Shown piece after piece: positions 33,613 through 48,596 of a DNA stretch of 64,000 bases. Each line of letters starts with the position of its first letter. Position 1 is the first letter of the stretch. This stretch comes from Desarmillaria ectypa (lineage: Eukaryota; Basidiomycota; Agaricomycetes; Agaricales; Physalacriaceae): positions 3,224,001 to 3,288,000 of the forward strand of contig JAUDYN010000002.1 in assembly GCA_030407005.1 (NCBI GenBank), in the 5' to 3' direction. Below the pieces are notes generated by a model. It made no database searches. It was given only the letters and a program-made list of their open reading frames with translations, and was not told where the DNA came from. The position numbers were made by a program, and so were the translations under genes.

Positions 33613-33965
33613 GATCCATTGGCGGAAGAGAATTGATACTAAAGTATCTGAAGTTTGTATGATTAGTGGCGTCTCATTAAATCCGGTGTACGCTTTCAGT
33701 TTTATCCTTTAGTGACCATTCACATAGACCAAAATAGCAGGAAGCGAATTCGACGTTTCTGAGGCTGTAAATACTGAAAAATAAAAATAAATGGGATTAA
33801 ATACGTAGATAACTTGACTTCAGTCTTCGGAATGTTCTCGGCCCGTCCGTCCCGCTGCTCGAGTCAGATGATCCGACGTGAGCGAATTACTTGCTATTGT
33901 TTGTCCTACATTAAGTGTATCTATAACCTTTTCCTCGTCCCCGATTTCGTTGCCTCGAAGTCACC
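33613..33965 (+). other. Intergenic region before POT1
   Basis: No gene was recognised in this 350-base stretch, which must hold the macro-gene terminator and POT1 promoter. Confidence 0.35.
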
Positions 33966-36900
33966 ATGAAGCACTCCATCGAGGCGCCCCTTACGCCCAT
34001 AAAACGCCAGTGTAATTCGTCACTATTCGACGACCCATCACTGCAGAGATTTGCTACGGATCTGCAAAACGACCCAGACGACTCTGGTTATGTATCGGGG
34101 TTCGTCTTCATGATATGGCAATATGAAGATAAGAAAAAGATGCTGTTCAAGACCCGTGCAAGTCCTGGTAGCGAAAGCGACGCGTGTTTCGAAGTTGTCC
34201 TTGCCGGAGAGTGCTTTAACGCCGTTTCTATGCAGGGACTTGAACTGTGCGTCAAGGACGAACTGTCGCTTGCTTTGGAGGGAGTGACTATTCGCACCGA
34301 CGTAGATAAATCTAGCATTCCAGGATCACTTCCAATACGTTTGGAATACACAGCAGGTATTCATATGAAAGTGGTCAAGCCGCACCGGGGTGCAAAGAAC
34401 GGCGGACGCGTTATTGATACCTGGCTGTGGAAACGTGAGATTCCACTTCTTCTGTGACATCTCCTAATTGCTCATTTTTATTAGCTGTCCCGCCTTCCAT
34501 CAACACGAACTGGGATACGTTCGGTACGCCAGCTTCTCACGCAGACCTTCCTTCAACACCGCAGGTTAACACAATTAAATTCTTCGCGTCGGAGATCTGA
34601 TATCGTGTCTAGACGCCCAAGCTCATTGACTTCGATACACCTACACCTCTCGCTGGAAGAAAACGCTCGCGTGCATCAACTGTCTCAGTCGACACGCCAG
34701 TCCCTGTGAAGAAGCTTAAGTTGGACATGGTTTTGGAGACCACTGAGCAGAAGGAGCCCAAAAAGTTAACGAAGAAAGAAAGAAAGGCTTTGAGAGCTCA
34801 ACAGCGACATGATCGACAAGTTTCTGGGGTGAAGGACGAAACAAGGCCTATGACACATAACAATGCGTCTAGGGACTCATCTTCGAAGCCCGAATTATCT
34901 ATCAATGCCACCAGTGGTGACGGTGTTCAATCAGATAGTTCCGAGGTAGTTTCTTCGGGGCTAACTTCGACTGTCGATACCAACGTCTCTCAAGGTGAAG
35001 TTTCTATATTATTCAAAGAAAATCATAACCGACTCAAAGGTCCACTGCACCAGAGAAATCGCCCCACTCAAAAATAGCTGCCAAGACGCCAATAGAAGGT
35101 CCCCTCACCATGGTTGCTGGGCTGGATTTTGGTGACGTAGGTGATAGGCCAAACATATCATTGCTGTGTATTGAACTTCTTTGACTTAGAACCGATACAC
35201 GGCCTTGAAGCAAGCCACAAAAGGGTTGTATAACCTCATAGGCGTTGTATCTTCTGTCAAGCTCCCATCTAGGACATCCTCTGGAAGTGCGTTGTTGCAT
35301 TACACCGTGTTTTCACATTGACATAACTATTGCAGATCTGTCTTGTTCCATTACGATAGTCGATCCGAGCATCTGCTCGCTTGAAGACGGCAGTCTAACG
35401 CATCCACAGAAATACTCAGTTACCTGTTTCACGGAGACCCATGAACAATGGCTCCCGCGCCCTGAGATAAACGATGTGGTCATTCTTCAATGCGTCAAGG
35501 TGATGTATAGTTATATTCCACCTTTACGCATTACTGAGATTGGCATAACAGAAAGAGTATAAGGACAATACAACTGCTATAGGATATCATGACAAGCTTC
35601 GGTGGGCCGTGTACAAGTCAGAGACAGGAGAGATAAATCACGACCGAGAAGATGCACCTCTTTCTGAACCTTTAGGCAAGGATGGTGCGGGCGTTCTATT
35701 CTCTCCTTTCTACGATGCCCAGCCACTAGAACTTATATATTGTTCTAAACTTACGGCTTGGTGGCGTGCTGTTTTGGAGAAGAGACGTGAAGATTTAGGC
35801 ACTATCCATCAAATTGGTGCAGAGATACCTAGGAACGAAATTTTCTCTGCTGGAACATCCAAGCGTCAGCATAGACTCATTTGCGATGCGGGTCCTCTCG
35901 TTCCCCCGCATGGTTATTTTGATTGTACAGTCGAAGTAGTTATCTCTCCCCTTCGTTCGGATTCCGCTGACAAACTTCTAGGTGCTCTATGGATATGCAA
36001 GCGAAGCAGCTAATCAACCGTATGGTCTTTATGTCACCGACTACACCAAAAATGAGCAGCTCACACCAATGCAATCCAAATGGTGTCCTTCAAAGGCTCT
36101 GGCGGAAACCGTTCTAAAGATCGAGATGTGGGATAGTGCGCGCGAACTTGGGAAGGCGATGCAAACCGGAGAAATCTACAGCATGAAAAACGTACGGATG
36201 ATCATCAGCAAAGGGGGATATCTCGAGGCAAAAATCCAGGAGGCAAAGATTACCCCGCTTAACGAGAAAGCCGCCGAACACAATGTACATCTACGAGAGT
36301 TTTTAAAGTAAGCATCACCTTTGTAGACAGATTCCCTTCTTGACCCATTTCATCCTTCAGACGTAAGGAACGCTGGCAGAGCCGCATTGATACCATAGAG
36401 CTGCCACCCAAGTACGAATTAATACAAGAAGCAAAACCCGATGAATTCTTCAGTTGTATTGTCGAGGTTCGGATATATCTTTTTTTATTTGTTATCACTT
36501 ACAAGGATAGTAGCTCATTCATGCCACCTTCACGCATGAATCATTCGTTTACGTCTCAGACTATACGCGCCTTGACATTCTTCCCCGCCTGGAAGGACCC
36601 TGGGCCGCCGGTCTAGATCACCGCATTGTTCGGATCAAGTTGACTGAAGGGCAGATTGAAATGGCCAAAAGGTTTGAGGTTGGGACGATCTTGTCGATCA
36701 AGAATTTGCGCTTGAGGAAGTCATATAGCGACAGGATTTTACAGGGACTTTTGGGTGGCGATCAACGTCTTATTGAAAAGCTGATTGATGGAAATCCTAT
36801 TCACATGGAGATGAAAACACGATTGTTGGAGTACGCTTTTCATCCACTGTTCCTCATGCTGACGCTGATATTGTTGTAAACTAGGCGAAAGATGAACAAT

Positions 36901-37785
36901 AGAAACAGACCTGCTAACGATTCGGATACCAGAAAAAGTGAACCTATTTCTAAGTCCGTGTCGGAATCAGTTAAGACTGAGGTCCAGTCGAATACTGAGA
37001 ACGCAACAGTGAAAGCAACGGATGAACGAATCATCAAGTCTGAAGCTACGAGTCCAACATGGTGTGTCGCCTCTTCATCTCACGCTTAATGGAATATTAC
37101 TGATATTCTGTCTCAAGGCAAGCAAAGCAATCTGCTGAAAGCCACCATGAGCTCGGCGGGGATTTCGAAGGTTACCAAAGGGCTACGATTTCGGAGATGC
37201 AAGCTTGTGCCAAGTGCCCCCACAAATTCCGTCTGAAGGCCAAAGCGGTCAGCTATTTCCCCAAACTGCTCCAAGACTGTGTCATTACAAGATGTACGAG
37301 ATGTAGCAAAGAGTAAGTCATCTGTATTTTTTTAGATTGCATATATACTGACGCTGATTCTAGCCTTCCGCCAAGGTACAGGAGATGCATAGCATGCGAC
37401 ATCGACGATCAAGCGTTAGAGCATCAATATCGTCTATTCCTGCGACTAAGCGAGGAGAACGGAAGTGACGATCTCATGGCCGTTGTTACAAATGAGGTCT
37501 GTAGACCAAACTGCCCCGCTGCTATGCCTGCTGACGATTAAAAAGGGCCCACTTTTGAAAGACCTCAAGCGTGTCAATCTGCGTGATGATCGCGATGCCT
37601 ATATAGCATTTATGGACCTCGTGCAACCGTTCCTAGGTAATCTTGGTGATGTCCAAGAAGAAAGAGAGATGCGGAAGAGACTTATTGAGCCATCGTCTCC
37701 GACGCTGGACTTCATGATTGAAGCCTGGAATAACGTTCGAGGTGACAAGGTTTATGAGTTACGTGCTTACTCACCGATAGCCTGA
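33966..37785 (+). CDS. POT1: POT1-like telomeric single-strand DNA-binding protein, large form
   Basis: The central region carries the POT1 OB fold 1 signature: NRYTALKQATKGLYNLIGVV, then LSCSITIVDPS and VTCFTETHEQWLPRPEINDV, followed by GYHDKLRWAVYKSETGE. OB2-like sequence follows: PLELIYCSKLTAWWRAVLEK, HRLICDAGPLVPPHGYFDCT and QPYGLYVTDYTKNEQLTPMQ. A third OB-like part reads FTHESFVYVSDYTRLDILPR. Near the C-terminus, three Cys pairs (CAKC, CTRC, CIAC) suggest a zinc site. The first about 370 residues are an unusual N-terminal extension. It starts MKHSIEAPLTPIKRQCNSSL, contains a compact predicted fold to VIDTWLWK, and then a charged, nuclear-localisation-rich linker (KKLTKKERKALRAQQRHDRQ). 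A 59-base intron at 34995-35053 joins linker and OB1 in frame, so I treat them as one gene; two adjacent genes cannot be excluded. Confidence 0.78.
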
Positions 37786-37894
37786 TTTTCTCATTGTACC
37801 GTTCTATCAACATATTTCATCGACAATGTATCGTACACTATAAGTGCGGTCCACGTTCGCCTCTTCGTAATACAGAATACTATAGCCACTGCTG

Positions 37895-39971
37895 TCATAC
37901 ATTATCTTTCTCATCATCAGATACACTCTTTGAGTCTATTACCGATTTCGAGCGTTGACTTCCAGCGATGCGAACAATGTCAAATTCGACAACGCCGATC
38001 TGACGAATGACCACCCATGCAAATGGTAACGAAAAAACAACTGTGGGAGGGTTAGGATTTAAATTGTTTCACATAAAGGCAAAGGGAACTTACTCAGTCC
38101 AACGTTAAGTCCAATAGACAGCCAATCGGTTGTGTTACTGGACTTGATGCCATACGCGACAGCTTGGCCTGCGCATTCCACACCTCGAAGTGTTCCCGTC
38201 ATATATGAGAGGGTTATAAAATCATTAGACACTAAGTAATTGAAGTGAATAAAGAGACAAAGGACAGACGAACTGGATACCCACTATGTGAAATAATCCA
38301 GTACAAGCTGGTCTGTGTCGCCATAGTGGCTAGATCAAAAAGTAGGAACAAGGTGAAAGTCCTGCCAAAGAAAGACCCTGAAGTCCAGTCGATTTCTGGT
38401 TGTGCGTCTTCCAACTGTTTGGTAACAATGGCAGCCCATACCCTAAAAAACTGTCAATAAGTGACGCAAAGATAGGGAGACTAACTAACCAAAGGGCCAA
38501 GTTTAAGACCATCAAGGCGATGAAACTCCACCGCGCTCGCTGTTTTACAGTGAAATGCTTGTTGTCGAGGAAGTACCCGATCATGAAGCCTCCGGCAATA
38601 TCACCCCAAGGGATAACGAATGCGCAGAGAGCTCGGGTTCTGACATTGAAGAACTGTGTTTGCAAGGTACCGATGTATGAGCCATAGAACCAGGACGTGA
38701 AGAAAAGCGGACACAAAAGCAGCATCTACAAAGGGCGAAAAATGAGAGTGTGCAGAGCACATGAGAAAGAGCTAATTCACATTTTTGTCGGAGACGACGT
38801 GGAACCATCTATAAAATCCGATCTGAGAATGTCCCAGGTGAAAGATGAAGCTGAAGCTTTGCCTTACTCTGTGAATGTTTGGATCCACCCAGTTTTCCTT
38901 AGCGAAATCTTAAGGCCGTCTTTACGTTGCACCTGCTCAGGATTTGACAACAAAAGGGCTATGAACGGCCCCGCGCACATGATACCAATGATGGTAAGAT
39001 ATGTTTTCAAAGAAACTGCACCGGTCGAATCGATACCAGAGTTTAGTCCAAAGATGATGGCTCCACCAATGACGGGTGCGGCATTGCGCATGAACACCCA
39101 TAGACCAAGCATACGCCCTCGTCTGTCTTCCTCGGGGTAGGCTGTAATTCGCGAAATAAACTTCAGCGACGTTTATAGAGGAAGTAAGCTGAGCAAAGCG
39201 CACAGGTAATAATGGGACCTTCTACCGAGTACATGAGTCCATCTGTCATTCCAGAAAGAATGGAGCCTGTTGAATTATAAGTCAACCATGACAGCTGCAC
39301 AATAGGACGGACTTACCGAACATCAAGAACCATTGCGTCCCGTTCTTTGAGTTGAGGTAAAGACTTCCGGCGTAACTAGGGATACGTTCAATTGGACGTC
39401 TGGAGCCCAGATTACGTCTTGGACTGACATGATATCACCAGTGCTAGAAATCTCATGGACACTTGATTATACGCTGTGAAGATACAGGAGATGGACACAC
39501 TCACTAGAAGAGCCCATCGAACACCGATCTTACTGACGACAATACCGCCGATTATACAGAGGACCGCCATGAACACTGAAACGAAGTAAACATACAGCTT
39601 CCGCATGACCGAGGACTCGGAGGGTGACGAACCATAGCCAGCAGCAGCCGTAGCGTTGGCATACCACGGCGTAGCAAGACCACCAGCGCCCAGTGAGCTC
39701 AGGGCATTGTACATTCCCTGCCATACCCTATAAAATTGATAGACGAGAGATGAGAGCAGGATACACACTGGAGCCTAAATGGTAGAAAAACCAGTTAAAT
39801 AAGTCTTCATTATGATAGCAAACCGAGAATGCTCACACAGAAAAACACCCCGCCAACAACTATAATCTGAAATATGGTGCTACGGAACCAGTGCACCTTC
39901 ATGTCGTTGCGAGCATCTTCCTGGGTGACAGAAACGCTGCCATTGAAATTCTTGGTGGTTTCCGCTGGCAT
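37895..39971 (-). CDS. UNC93-like major-facilitator membrane protein
   Basis: This is a multispan membrane protein of the UNC93/DUF895-like branch of the major facilitator superfamily, common in fungi. Some members are regulators rather than transporters. The start reads MPAETTKNFNGSVSVTQEDA, then a first helix (STIFQIIVVGGVFFC). Next comes VWQGMYNALSSLGAGGLATP and a helix FVSVFMAVLCIIGGIVVSKI followed by GVRWALL, the usual UNC93 spacing. Later blocks are MLGLWVFMRNAAPVIGGAII, FGLNSGIDSTGAVSLKTYLT and CAGPFIALLLSNPEQVQRKD, which match the conserved second half (inheritance of the GGA-NLGLN type and the P-KVQR-DG end of a helix). The last exon ends DSKSVSDDEKDNV. About nine introns are required and I placed only some. 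It is convergent with POT1, 109 bases away. Confidence 0.75.
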
Positions 39972-40166
39972 GGTGGGTAAGGAAACTCAGAGCAACACGT
40001 TAGAGCGAAATATATATACTTGTGCCGGATCAACATGCAGGACCACATGGCACCAGGTAAGATAAGTGTCCGTGGTGAAGTAAGATGAATACGAAGTCCG
40101 TCGTAAAAATAGCTCTTATCGCGATCGTCTCGATCAAGATATTTGGGATAGTGAAGGGACTAGAAG

Positions 40167-40397
40167 CTATTGGAAACACACAGATAACCCGACTGCAATC
40201 CGACAGGCGTCGATAAGTCGATTGAGAATCCGGAATATGATTTGGTCCAGTACCATTGACTCATGCAGCCTATCTGTGATGGGTTCCACGTGGCCGGCAA
40301 AAGCGACTATCGCATCAGAAAAGGCACTCTGGAGATGATATGTAGCGCAGCACTCCGACCTTGCAAATTGTTCTAGTAGACCGTTCCACCCGTCCAC
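40167..40397 (-). other. Possible coding island of unknown identity
   Basis: The minus strand has an open frame with coding-like composition, including SECCATYHLQSAFSDAIVAF, AGHVEPITDRLHESMVLDQI and FRILNRLIDACRIAVG. It begins just after a splice-acceptor-like TAATACTAG. No family is recognised and no convincing exons flank it. It lies between the start of the UNC93-like gene and the end of KEX2, so it could be a relic, a small gene, or part of a longer transcript. Confidence 0.3.
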
Positions 40398-40520
40398 ATG
40401 TTTTTCCTAGTATTACAATCTCGTCCAAGACAAGAAAACGGAAACGTATTATGAATGAATAACATGCAAACCAATATCATGATCCTCTATGCGTAAATGT
40501 TTCCCGGTGTGGGCAAGGTA

Positions 40521-43300
40521 TCATGCTTCGCTGGTATGTTGCCAACTACCATCCCCGCTAAGACTCGGACTGATAGATGCAGATCTTTCAGAAGAACGCT
40601 TCCTTTCCTTCTCCGTCAGATCGACTCGACTCTCATCTTCGGGGTTGTCCCGATACTTTTGTTGGAGCCTTGACCCACCGGCAGATTCAGGCTCTTCATC
40701 ATCCAGGAAACCGGAATGGAACCCAATTCCTTCAGATAATGGGTGCCCTCCACGCAAATGGGTTTCCTCGTCAGCGTCCTCGTCATCCGACACCTCCCCA
40801 AACGCATCATAGAGCTCTTTGGTTGTGCGTGGCCGCTGTGATGTCGGCCTAACTGTGTTCATTTGTAGGTCTTCGTTACCTGGGATGGTGGAGTAGTCGG
40901 CATTCCTCGCTGCGTGCACAGCACGCCTACGCCGCCATAAGAATATCAAAGCACCGATGCCAAAAACGACGACAGCGCCAATAGCGCCAAAGAACCACTT
41001 GGGATGCGACACAAGGTTCGACAGGCCGTTGAACCAGCCTTCGTCGACTGTTGGGGTACTTGAGGCACTGGCACTCTCGGATGTAGTAGATGTCGGGGAT
41101 GACTGCGGTGGAACGGTGGGTTTGTCGTATATCTTGGTGGTCGTAGGAGGATGATCAACGTCTGCATCCTCAGTTGGGGGAAACGTGGTAACTTCAGTTG
41201 GGAGTTCATAAGGTGTTGCTTGAGCGGCGTCCCTCGCAGAACCCCAGAACATCATATTCCATCCCAAGAAACTACCGTTGTTCTCAGGATTTCCTTGGTC
41301 AGAAACCCTAATAGTCCAATCGCCAACGGGATTTTCTCCCCTGCGAGCATTGTGTTACTTTCCAGGCCCTCATCACAAGAAGACACTCACCAGTGCTTTA
41401 TGGTCATAAATCTCCATCCGGGGTATCCTGTGTGATCCGAATCCTTCTTACGCTTACCTCCCAGCATGCTTTTGATTCCGTTCGGGCTCACTATCTCTAC
41501 TTCAACATCACCCCGACGACGATGAGAAATCCAGACTTTGACGTTGATGTGCTCAAGCTTCTCAAAATTGTGTTGTTGCACCATGTCCTCCGTTACCGTG
41601 ATCGTGCTAGTTAACCCGCCTTCGCCGATGAACTGGCCTCCAGAATATTCGCCTTCTTCTGTCATTGTGCCGTTTTCCAGCTGCACAGTATGCGTCTTAA
41701 TCCACGCCTGCGGCTTTACTAGCTCCCAATCCTGTGCAGCCTTGACATAGAGGTATGCGTCCAACGCCCCGAAGCCATACTTATAGCTGTATTTACGCCC
41801 TGTTGCTGTTGTCTCCCAGTCTTCGTCGTCTTCGTTAACCATACGCGCCGTCTCGACGCAAAGATGTTGAATATCACGCCAAGTTAAGTCAGGCCTATGA
41901 TGTGTGTCAGAAGAAGCCAAACGAAGTGATCACAACCAGTATACCTGGCCTCTATAGCTAGAGTGAACACACCTGCCGCGTTCGGTGCTGCAGCTGATGT
42001 CCCACCATGACTGGTCGCACACGTGCCTTGACCTTTGTCGGTGGTTACCTTGATGTACGATAAGTCCTGAGTGCATGGAAAACCGACGTGAACTTACTAT
42101 GTGCTTCCCGGACCCCGAACTATAAGCAACGATCATATTCGCTGCACAGGGTTCCGAGTAATATGGATGAAGTCCCATGTGGTCGATAGCAGATACGGTG
42201 ACCGAATAGATACTGTTCGTATAGCCATCGAAATTACATTGGTCTCCATGATCTGCACCGTTGCCACTAGCGAAAACAAAGATGGAGCCTTTACCGTCTC
42301 TGCCCTTGTTGATACCATTGAGCACCGCCTTCTGAATTAGGTAGGAAGGCCCTTCCATAGCCTGACCGTTGTCCGGGGGTCCCCAACTGCAACTGTATAT
42401 TGATACATTTTGGTAACCGTAGTTGAGCGCCTTCGCTTCGTCGACGTCAGAAATCGGTCCGGACAAGATACGAACACCCGCGACCTTGGCATCATAAGCA
42501 ATACCGAGACCACATGCGTTGTTCTTCCCCGCAGCAACTTGTCCGGCACACCGTGTGCCATGGTGGTCGTCTATGAGTTTTGGTGTCGGAAGGTCTTGGT
42601 GGTCATTGAAATCATACGAGTTGACAGCATCCTGGGCGAAGGGGGAGTGAGTTATGAAAACATTCAACGAGGATTGACGACGTACGAAATTGTCTTTCAA
42701 GTCATCATGGTCATAATCCAACCCATCATCCACGAGGGAAGTAATGACGCCTTTCCCCGTAATCCCCATATCCCACACCGGTACAGGATTCATCATATGC
42801 TCTGGATGTTCGTCATTCACCAAGTGCCATTGCTGATCGAAGAGCGGATCCTCTATGCCCAATCGTTGGGCAACGTTCTGTGCAGAAGTTTCTGGAGGTG
42901 GTCTGACAGCCGGCGGTGCTCGCTTAACACGTTGGCGAGGCTCTTGTCGAGACAAATGTCGCACAGAAGATACCGTACTCGACCGACGGGATACCGACAA
43001 ATCTCCGGCAGCACGACGGAGCTGCTTGTACCTCTGGAGAACATGGTCCTCGCTGACTTCCCTGCTATTCAACTGCCTCTCGAGTATCTCTGCTCTAACC
43101 AACCAAAGATTTTCGAGCTCCCCGACAGGCTCCACGATTTGGACTCCAAGTAGGCGTGATACATCGTCCGGCGATGAAATGCGCGGATCGTGCTCGAGGA
43201 CATAGTAGTTGTGGGTGTCATATCGAGGTGTGGTAGATATAAGGGCAAAGCTAGAGGAATAATATGTAGACAACGCCAGCAGCGACCATGGCAGCCGCAT
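40521..43300 (-). CDS. KEX2: Kexin, Kex2-type proprotein convertase
   Basis: This is a Golgi subtilisin-type protease that cuts secretory precursors after Lys-Arg or Arg-Arg. The start MRLPWSLLALSTYYSSSFAL was chosen because it opens the signal peptide; an ATG 14 codons upstream would only add a non-signal leader. The propeptide ends RQRVKR, an autocleavage site. The catalytic triad is present: Asp in SLVDDGLDYDHDDL, His in DDHHGTRCAGQVAAGKNN, and Ser in HGGTSAAAPNAAGV. The oxyanion Asn lies in VFASGNGADHGDQCNFDG. A P domain follows (HINVKVWISHRRRGDVEVEI, GDWTIRVSDQGNPENNGSFL), then a Ser/Thr/Pro-rich stalk. A membrane helix (WFFGAIGAVVVFGIGALIFL) and an acidic cytosolic tail with a YSTIPG-type sorting signal complete it. 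Four or so introns join in frame. The length (over 800 residues) is normal. Confidence 0.95.
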
Positions 43301-43686
43301 TATTGAAGGAACGGAAAAGGAAAGAGAGACACCACTATGCACTCAAGCGTACAGCACAGCCACTGATGAAGCCCACGTGAGGGGTACGTACACGGTCACG
43401 TACGCTGCCAGCAAACGGGGGGCAAGGTGGCCGCATACGAGACTCTTAAACCTCAAGGCCTCAAAATGTTAACTTTTCATGTCATCTGTCTCAAAACGAG
43501 TCAAAGGTCAAAGCATATGGTAACTCTCGATATCGACCAGCTGCTGCCAAAGCCCATGGTAGTTTCCTGAGACGATATGAAATCTCGAGATCGTGAAATA
43601 CAACATCAATACATAGATATATAGAAAACACTGCAGAAAAAACAAGAGTAAAAGGAACAGACTAAAGCTCAGAAAAGTACAATGAA
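43301..43686 (-). other. Promoter region of KEX2 and terminator of MCM7
   Basis: No gene was recognised. The two genes lie head-to-tail on the minus strand. A palindromic-looking GTACGTACACGGTCACGTACG occurs at about 43384-43404 upstream of KEX2. Confidence 0.35.
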
Positions 43687-46385
<2,699 letters not shown>

Positions 46386-46519
46386 GTTGGCGGTGGTGAA
46401 AGGTTGGTTCAGGGTCCTTGCTACGGGTGATGCCGAAGGTTCTCACGCGACACGGCAAAGGCCACTGCCGTGCTGCTCTACTCCAGTGTGCACTGTGGAC
46501 AAGTCAAGCTATGCATACA

Positions 46520-47330
46520 GATAATGTCCTCTGCTGAAGTTTCTGGTACTGCCAGACTTCTTCCTGGCAGCTGTCCTCGCAATAGGGCTGTCCAAACGGC
46601 TTTCGCTGCGTTGACTTACAATATTCCACTGGCCCAGATAAGATGCAGGACCACGCAATGGGCTCTACCCTTAATGGGCAGCTCTTTATCGCCGTCCGTC
46701 TCCTCTTCCTGGCGGAGCCCGTCATCCAGTACCGCCACTTTACAGATACTGATGATCCACGAAAACGCTCGTTCTACGAAGGGTCTATTGGACCACATGC
46801 ATCGTACATTCTCTTCGTGGGATTGGATGGGACTATATCTCGTTTTCGACAACTTGAATATATCTAACACAAGCCCTCAGGTTGCCCATGTCCCCCCTCG
46901 GCCTGCCGTTTCACGTGGTGCCTTTGTCTGCTCGCGACTTCTTCGTGTCCTTGTACTCTTCTTCTTTATCGATGCTGCTCAAACATTCAGACACTTCAAT
47001 CCACTGTTTTCTCTATCCGATACCCAACTTGAGACGGCGTCATTCACATCACAGGGATTCTTATTGCGTTGTTTCATCAATTACCTCTTAGGACTATATC
47101 TATACAGCCGTCTGTGATGTTGACAGTGTGTGCAGACTCTCACACATGGGCGCCCACATTGTGATCTCTGTATATTTTCTTACTGGCCGTCGAAGTCCGG
47201 ATCCCTCGGTGTTTATGGTTTGATGCAAAACAAAAGTCTCAGGGCGTCGCATTTTTTTCGTTTCCTGTCTTTCTATCATCGCCAGGGAGAATGGGCTATC
47301 ATATTTCTATGCTTCTTTCGCTTCTCATCG
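46520..47330 (+). pseudogene. Wax-synthase-like membrane protein, decayed
   Basis: Fragments in different frames match the layout of fungal wax-synthase-type (MBOAT-related) proteins. These are a hydrophobic stretch with QLFIAVRLLFLAEPVIQYRH; HSLRGIGWDYIS (the family's RGIGW motif); and VAHVPPRPAVSRGAFVCSRL followed by LRVLVLFFFIDAAQTFRHFN. A last block is TSQGFLLRCFINYLL. The RGIGW block and its neighbours are not in one frame, and I found no set of introns that repairs this. Wax-synthase-like genes occur in basidiomycete terpenoid clusters as acyltransferases. The identification rests on short motifs, so it is tentative. It is divergent from MCM7, starting roughly 130 bases from its start codon. 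Confidence 0.38.
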
Positions 47331-47339
47331 TCGTCCTGG

Positions 47340-48025
47340 TATACTGCAAAGTGTTCTGGCATACAGCAGCACGCGTCTCAATCATACTCATGAAATGACC
47401 CACCTCTCAATGCCATTTATTTAGCTTTGTGAAAAGTGGCGGCAGATCCTCGCAGGCTCGGAAGAAATAACTGCGATTGAAGTTACTGATGGCATCTCTC
47501 ACGCAACACTCGATGCCAGTGCAGACGGTATGTCACTTCTTACACATGAACTTTTTACTTTGTTCAAGAACGCCTTGGTTAGTTGGATTTAAATATCGGG
47601 TGCATAAGCGCGTCGACACCTCTAATCGGGCTGTACTGATTAAGTTGGACAGTTTGACGCACTCGACAACGAAAAGAACCCGCTGGCTCGGGCATACAAA
47701 AATCTTCTGTGCGTTTTCCGCTTCTTCGCTTGACACGTATTCGAGCCCATTTGGAGCGTGAGCACCAGCAAAAGACAAAATATTCGCACAACATGCTTTG
47801 GGTTATCTACCTGTTCGTGCATTTCACGTTCTTGAAAAGCTTCTATCGCGGAGTCTCCAAGGCTTGGAGAACGTCGCGATTGAAGATGATCGTGTAGCGA
47901 TGGCTCTGGTCAAGGAAAGAACGCTGCAGTACTTTTTGGTGCCGAAATAGGGAAAGACGTCCTGGATGTGATCGCGATGGTCCACGAGTTATTTGCGCAA
48001 CAAGTGGTGTGATGGCACCGGTTCT
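47340..48025 (+). pseudogene. Cytochrome P450 fragment (basidiomycete type)
   Basis: The middle part of a P450 is recognisable. It reads LCEKWRQILAGSEEITAIEV then TDGISHATLDASADG (the substrate-side WI..ATLD.IG block), FDALDNEKNPLARAYKNLL (the usual FDYQFGAL...NPLA.AY.NL block), AKDKIFAQHALGYLPVRAF and GAEIGKDVLDVIAMVHELFA (the start of the helix with KD.LS.L...). These pieces lie in different frames. A TAG precedes LCEKW at about 47421. The first part (membrane anchor) is weak. The second half, with the I-helix AG.DT, the ExxR and the haem Cys loop, is missing. It therefore cannot bind haem. It sits beside the wax-synthase-like relic and may be the remains of a secondary-metabolite or terpenoid locus. 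Confidence 0.55.
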
Positions 48026-48596
48026 TTGGGGTCAGGATAAGAAGGGGAAGTGGCTGGTCCTGCAATTCAAGGAAACTTAAAGCAGGGTCTTCCGCACTTC
48101 CTGTTATACATATGGACAAATTTTCAAATAAATCCAGCAAGAGTTTTTGATGCTGAAATTATTATTATACAAATACTGGGCAAACGTGGTGAACGATACG
48201 TACCTCCTATGTACCCGATTTCCGACTCAACTGCACTTTGCCTTTGCTTCCATTTGGTCTCCCCCGCCTCTTAACACTGGTCATCATCGGCGCATCATCT
48301 CTGACATGACGGTGGCGCTGTGTACTTCATGGCACCGTGAGAAATGCCTGCAGCGGACAGTCTTGCCATTGCATCGGTGCATAGATCAATCGTAACTTTA
48401 TCTGCAACGAGGACGATTTCCTTCAATCATCGGGTACATCCAATGCGAAAGTCATGGGAAGCCATCGAAATGTAAAGGACGGAGGTGGTGGTGGTTCGTG
48501 TTAGACATGCATTCGTCCGGCGTCGCGGTTTGAATTTTTCCTTCGTTCTTTCACGGCGAAACTTGTGCGAGGTTTGTTCTGCTGCAGTCGTCGACG
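48026..48596 (+). other. Intergenic region upstream of DNMT1
   Basis: No gene was recognised. It probably contains the DNA methyltransferase promoter. A pyrimidine-rich stretch with GTTCTGCTGCAG lies within about 60 bases of the start codon. Confidence 0.35.
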
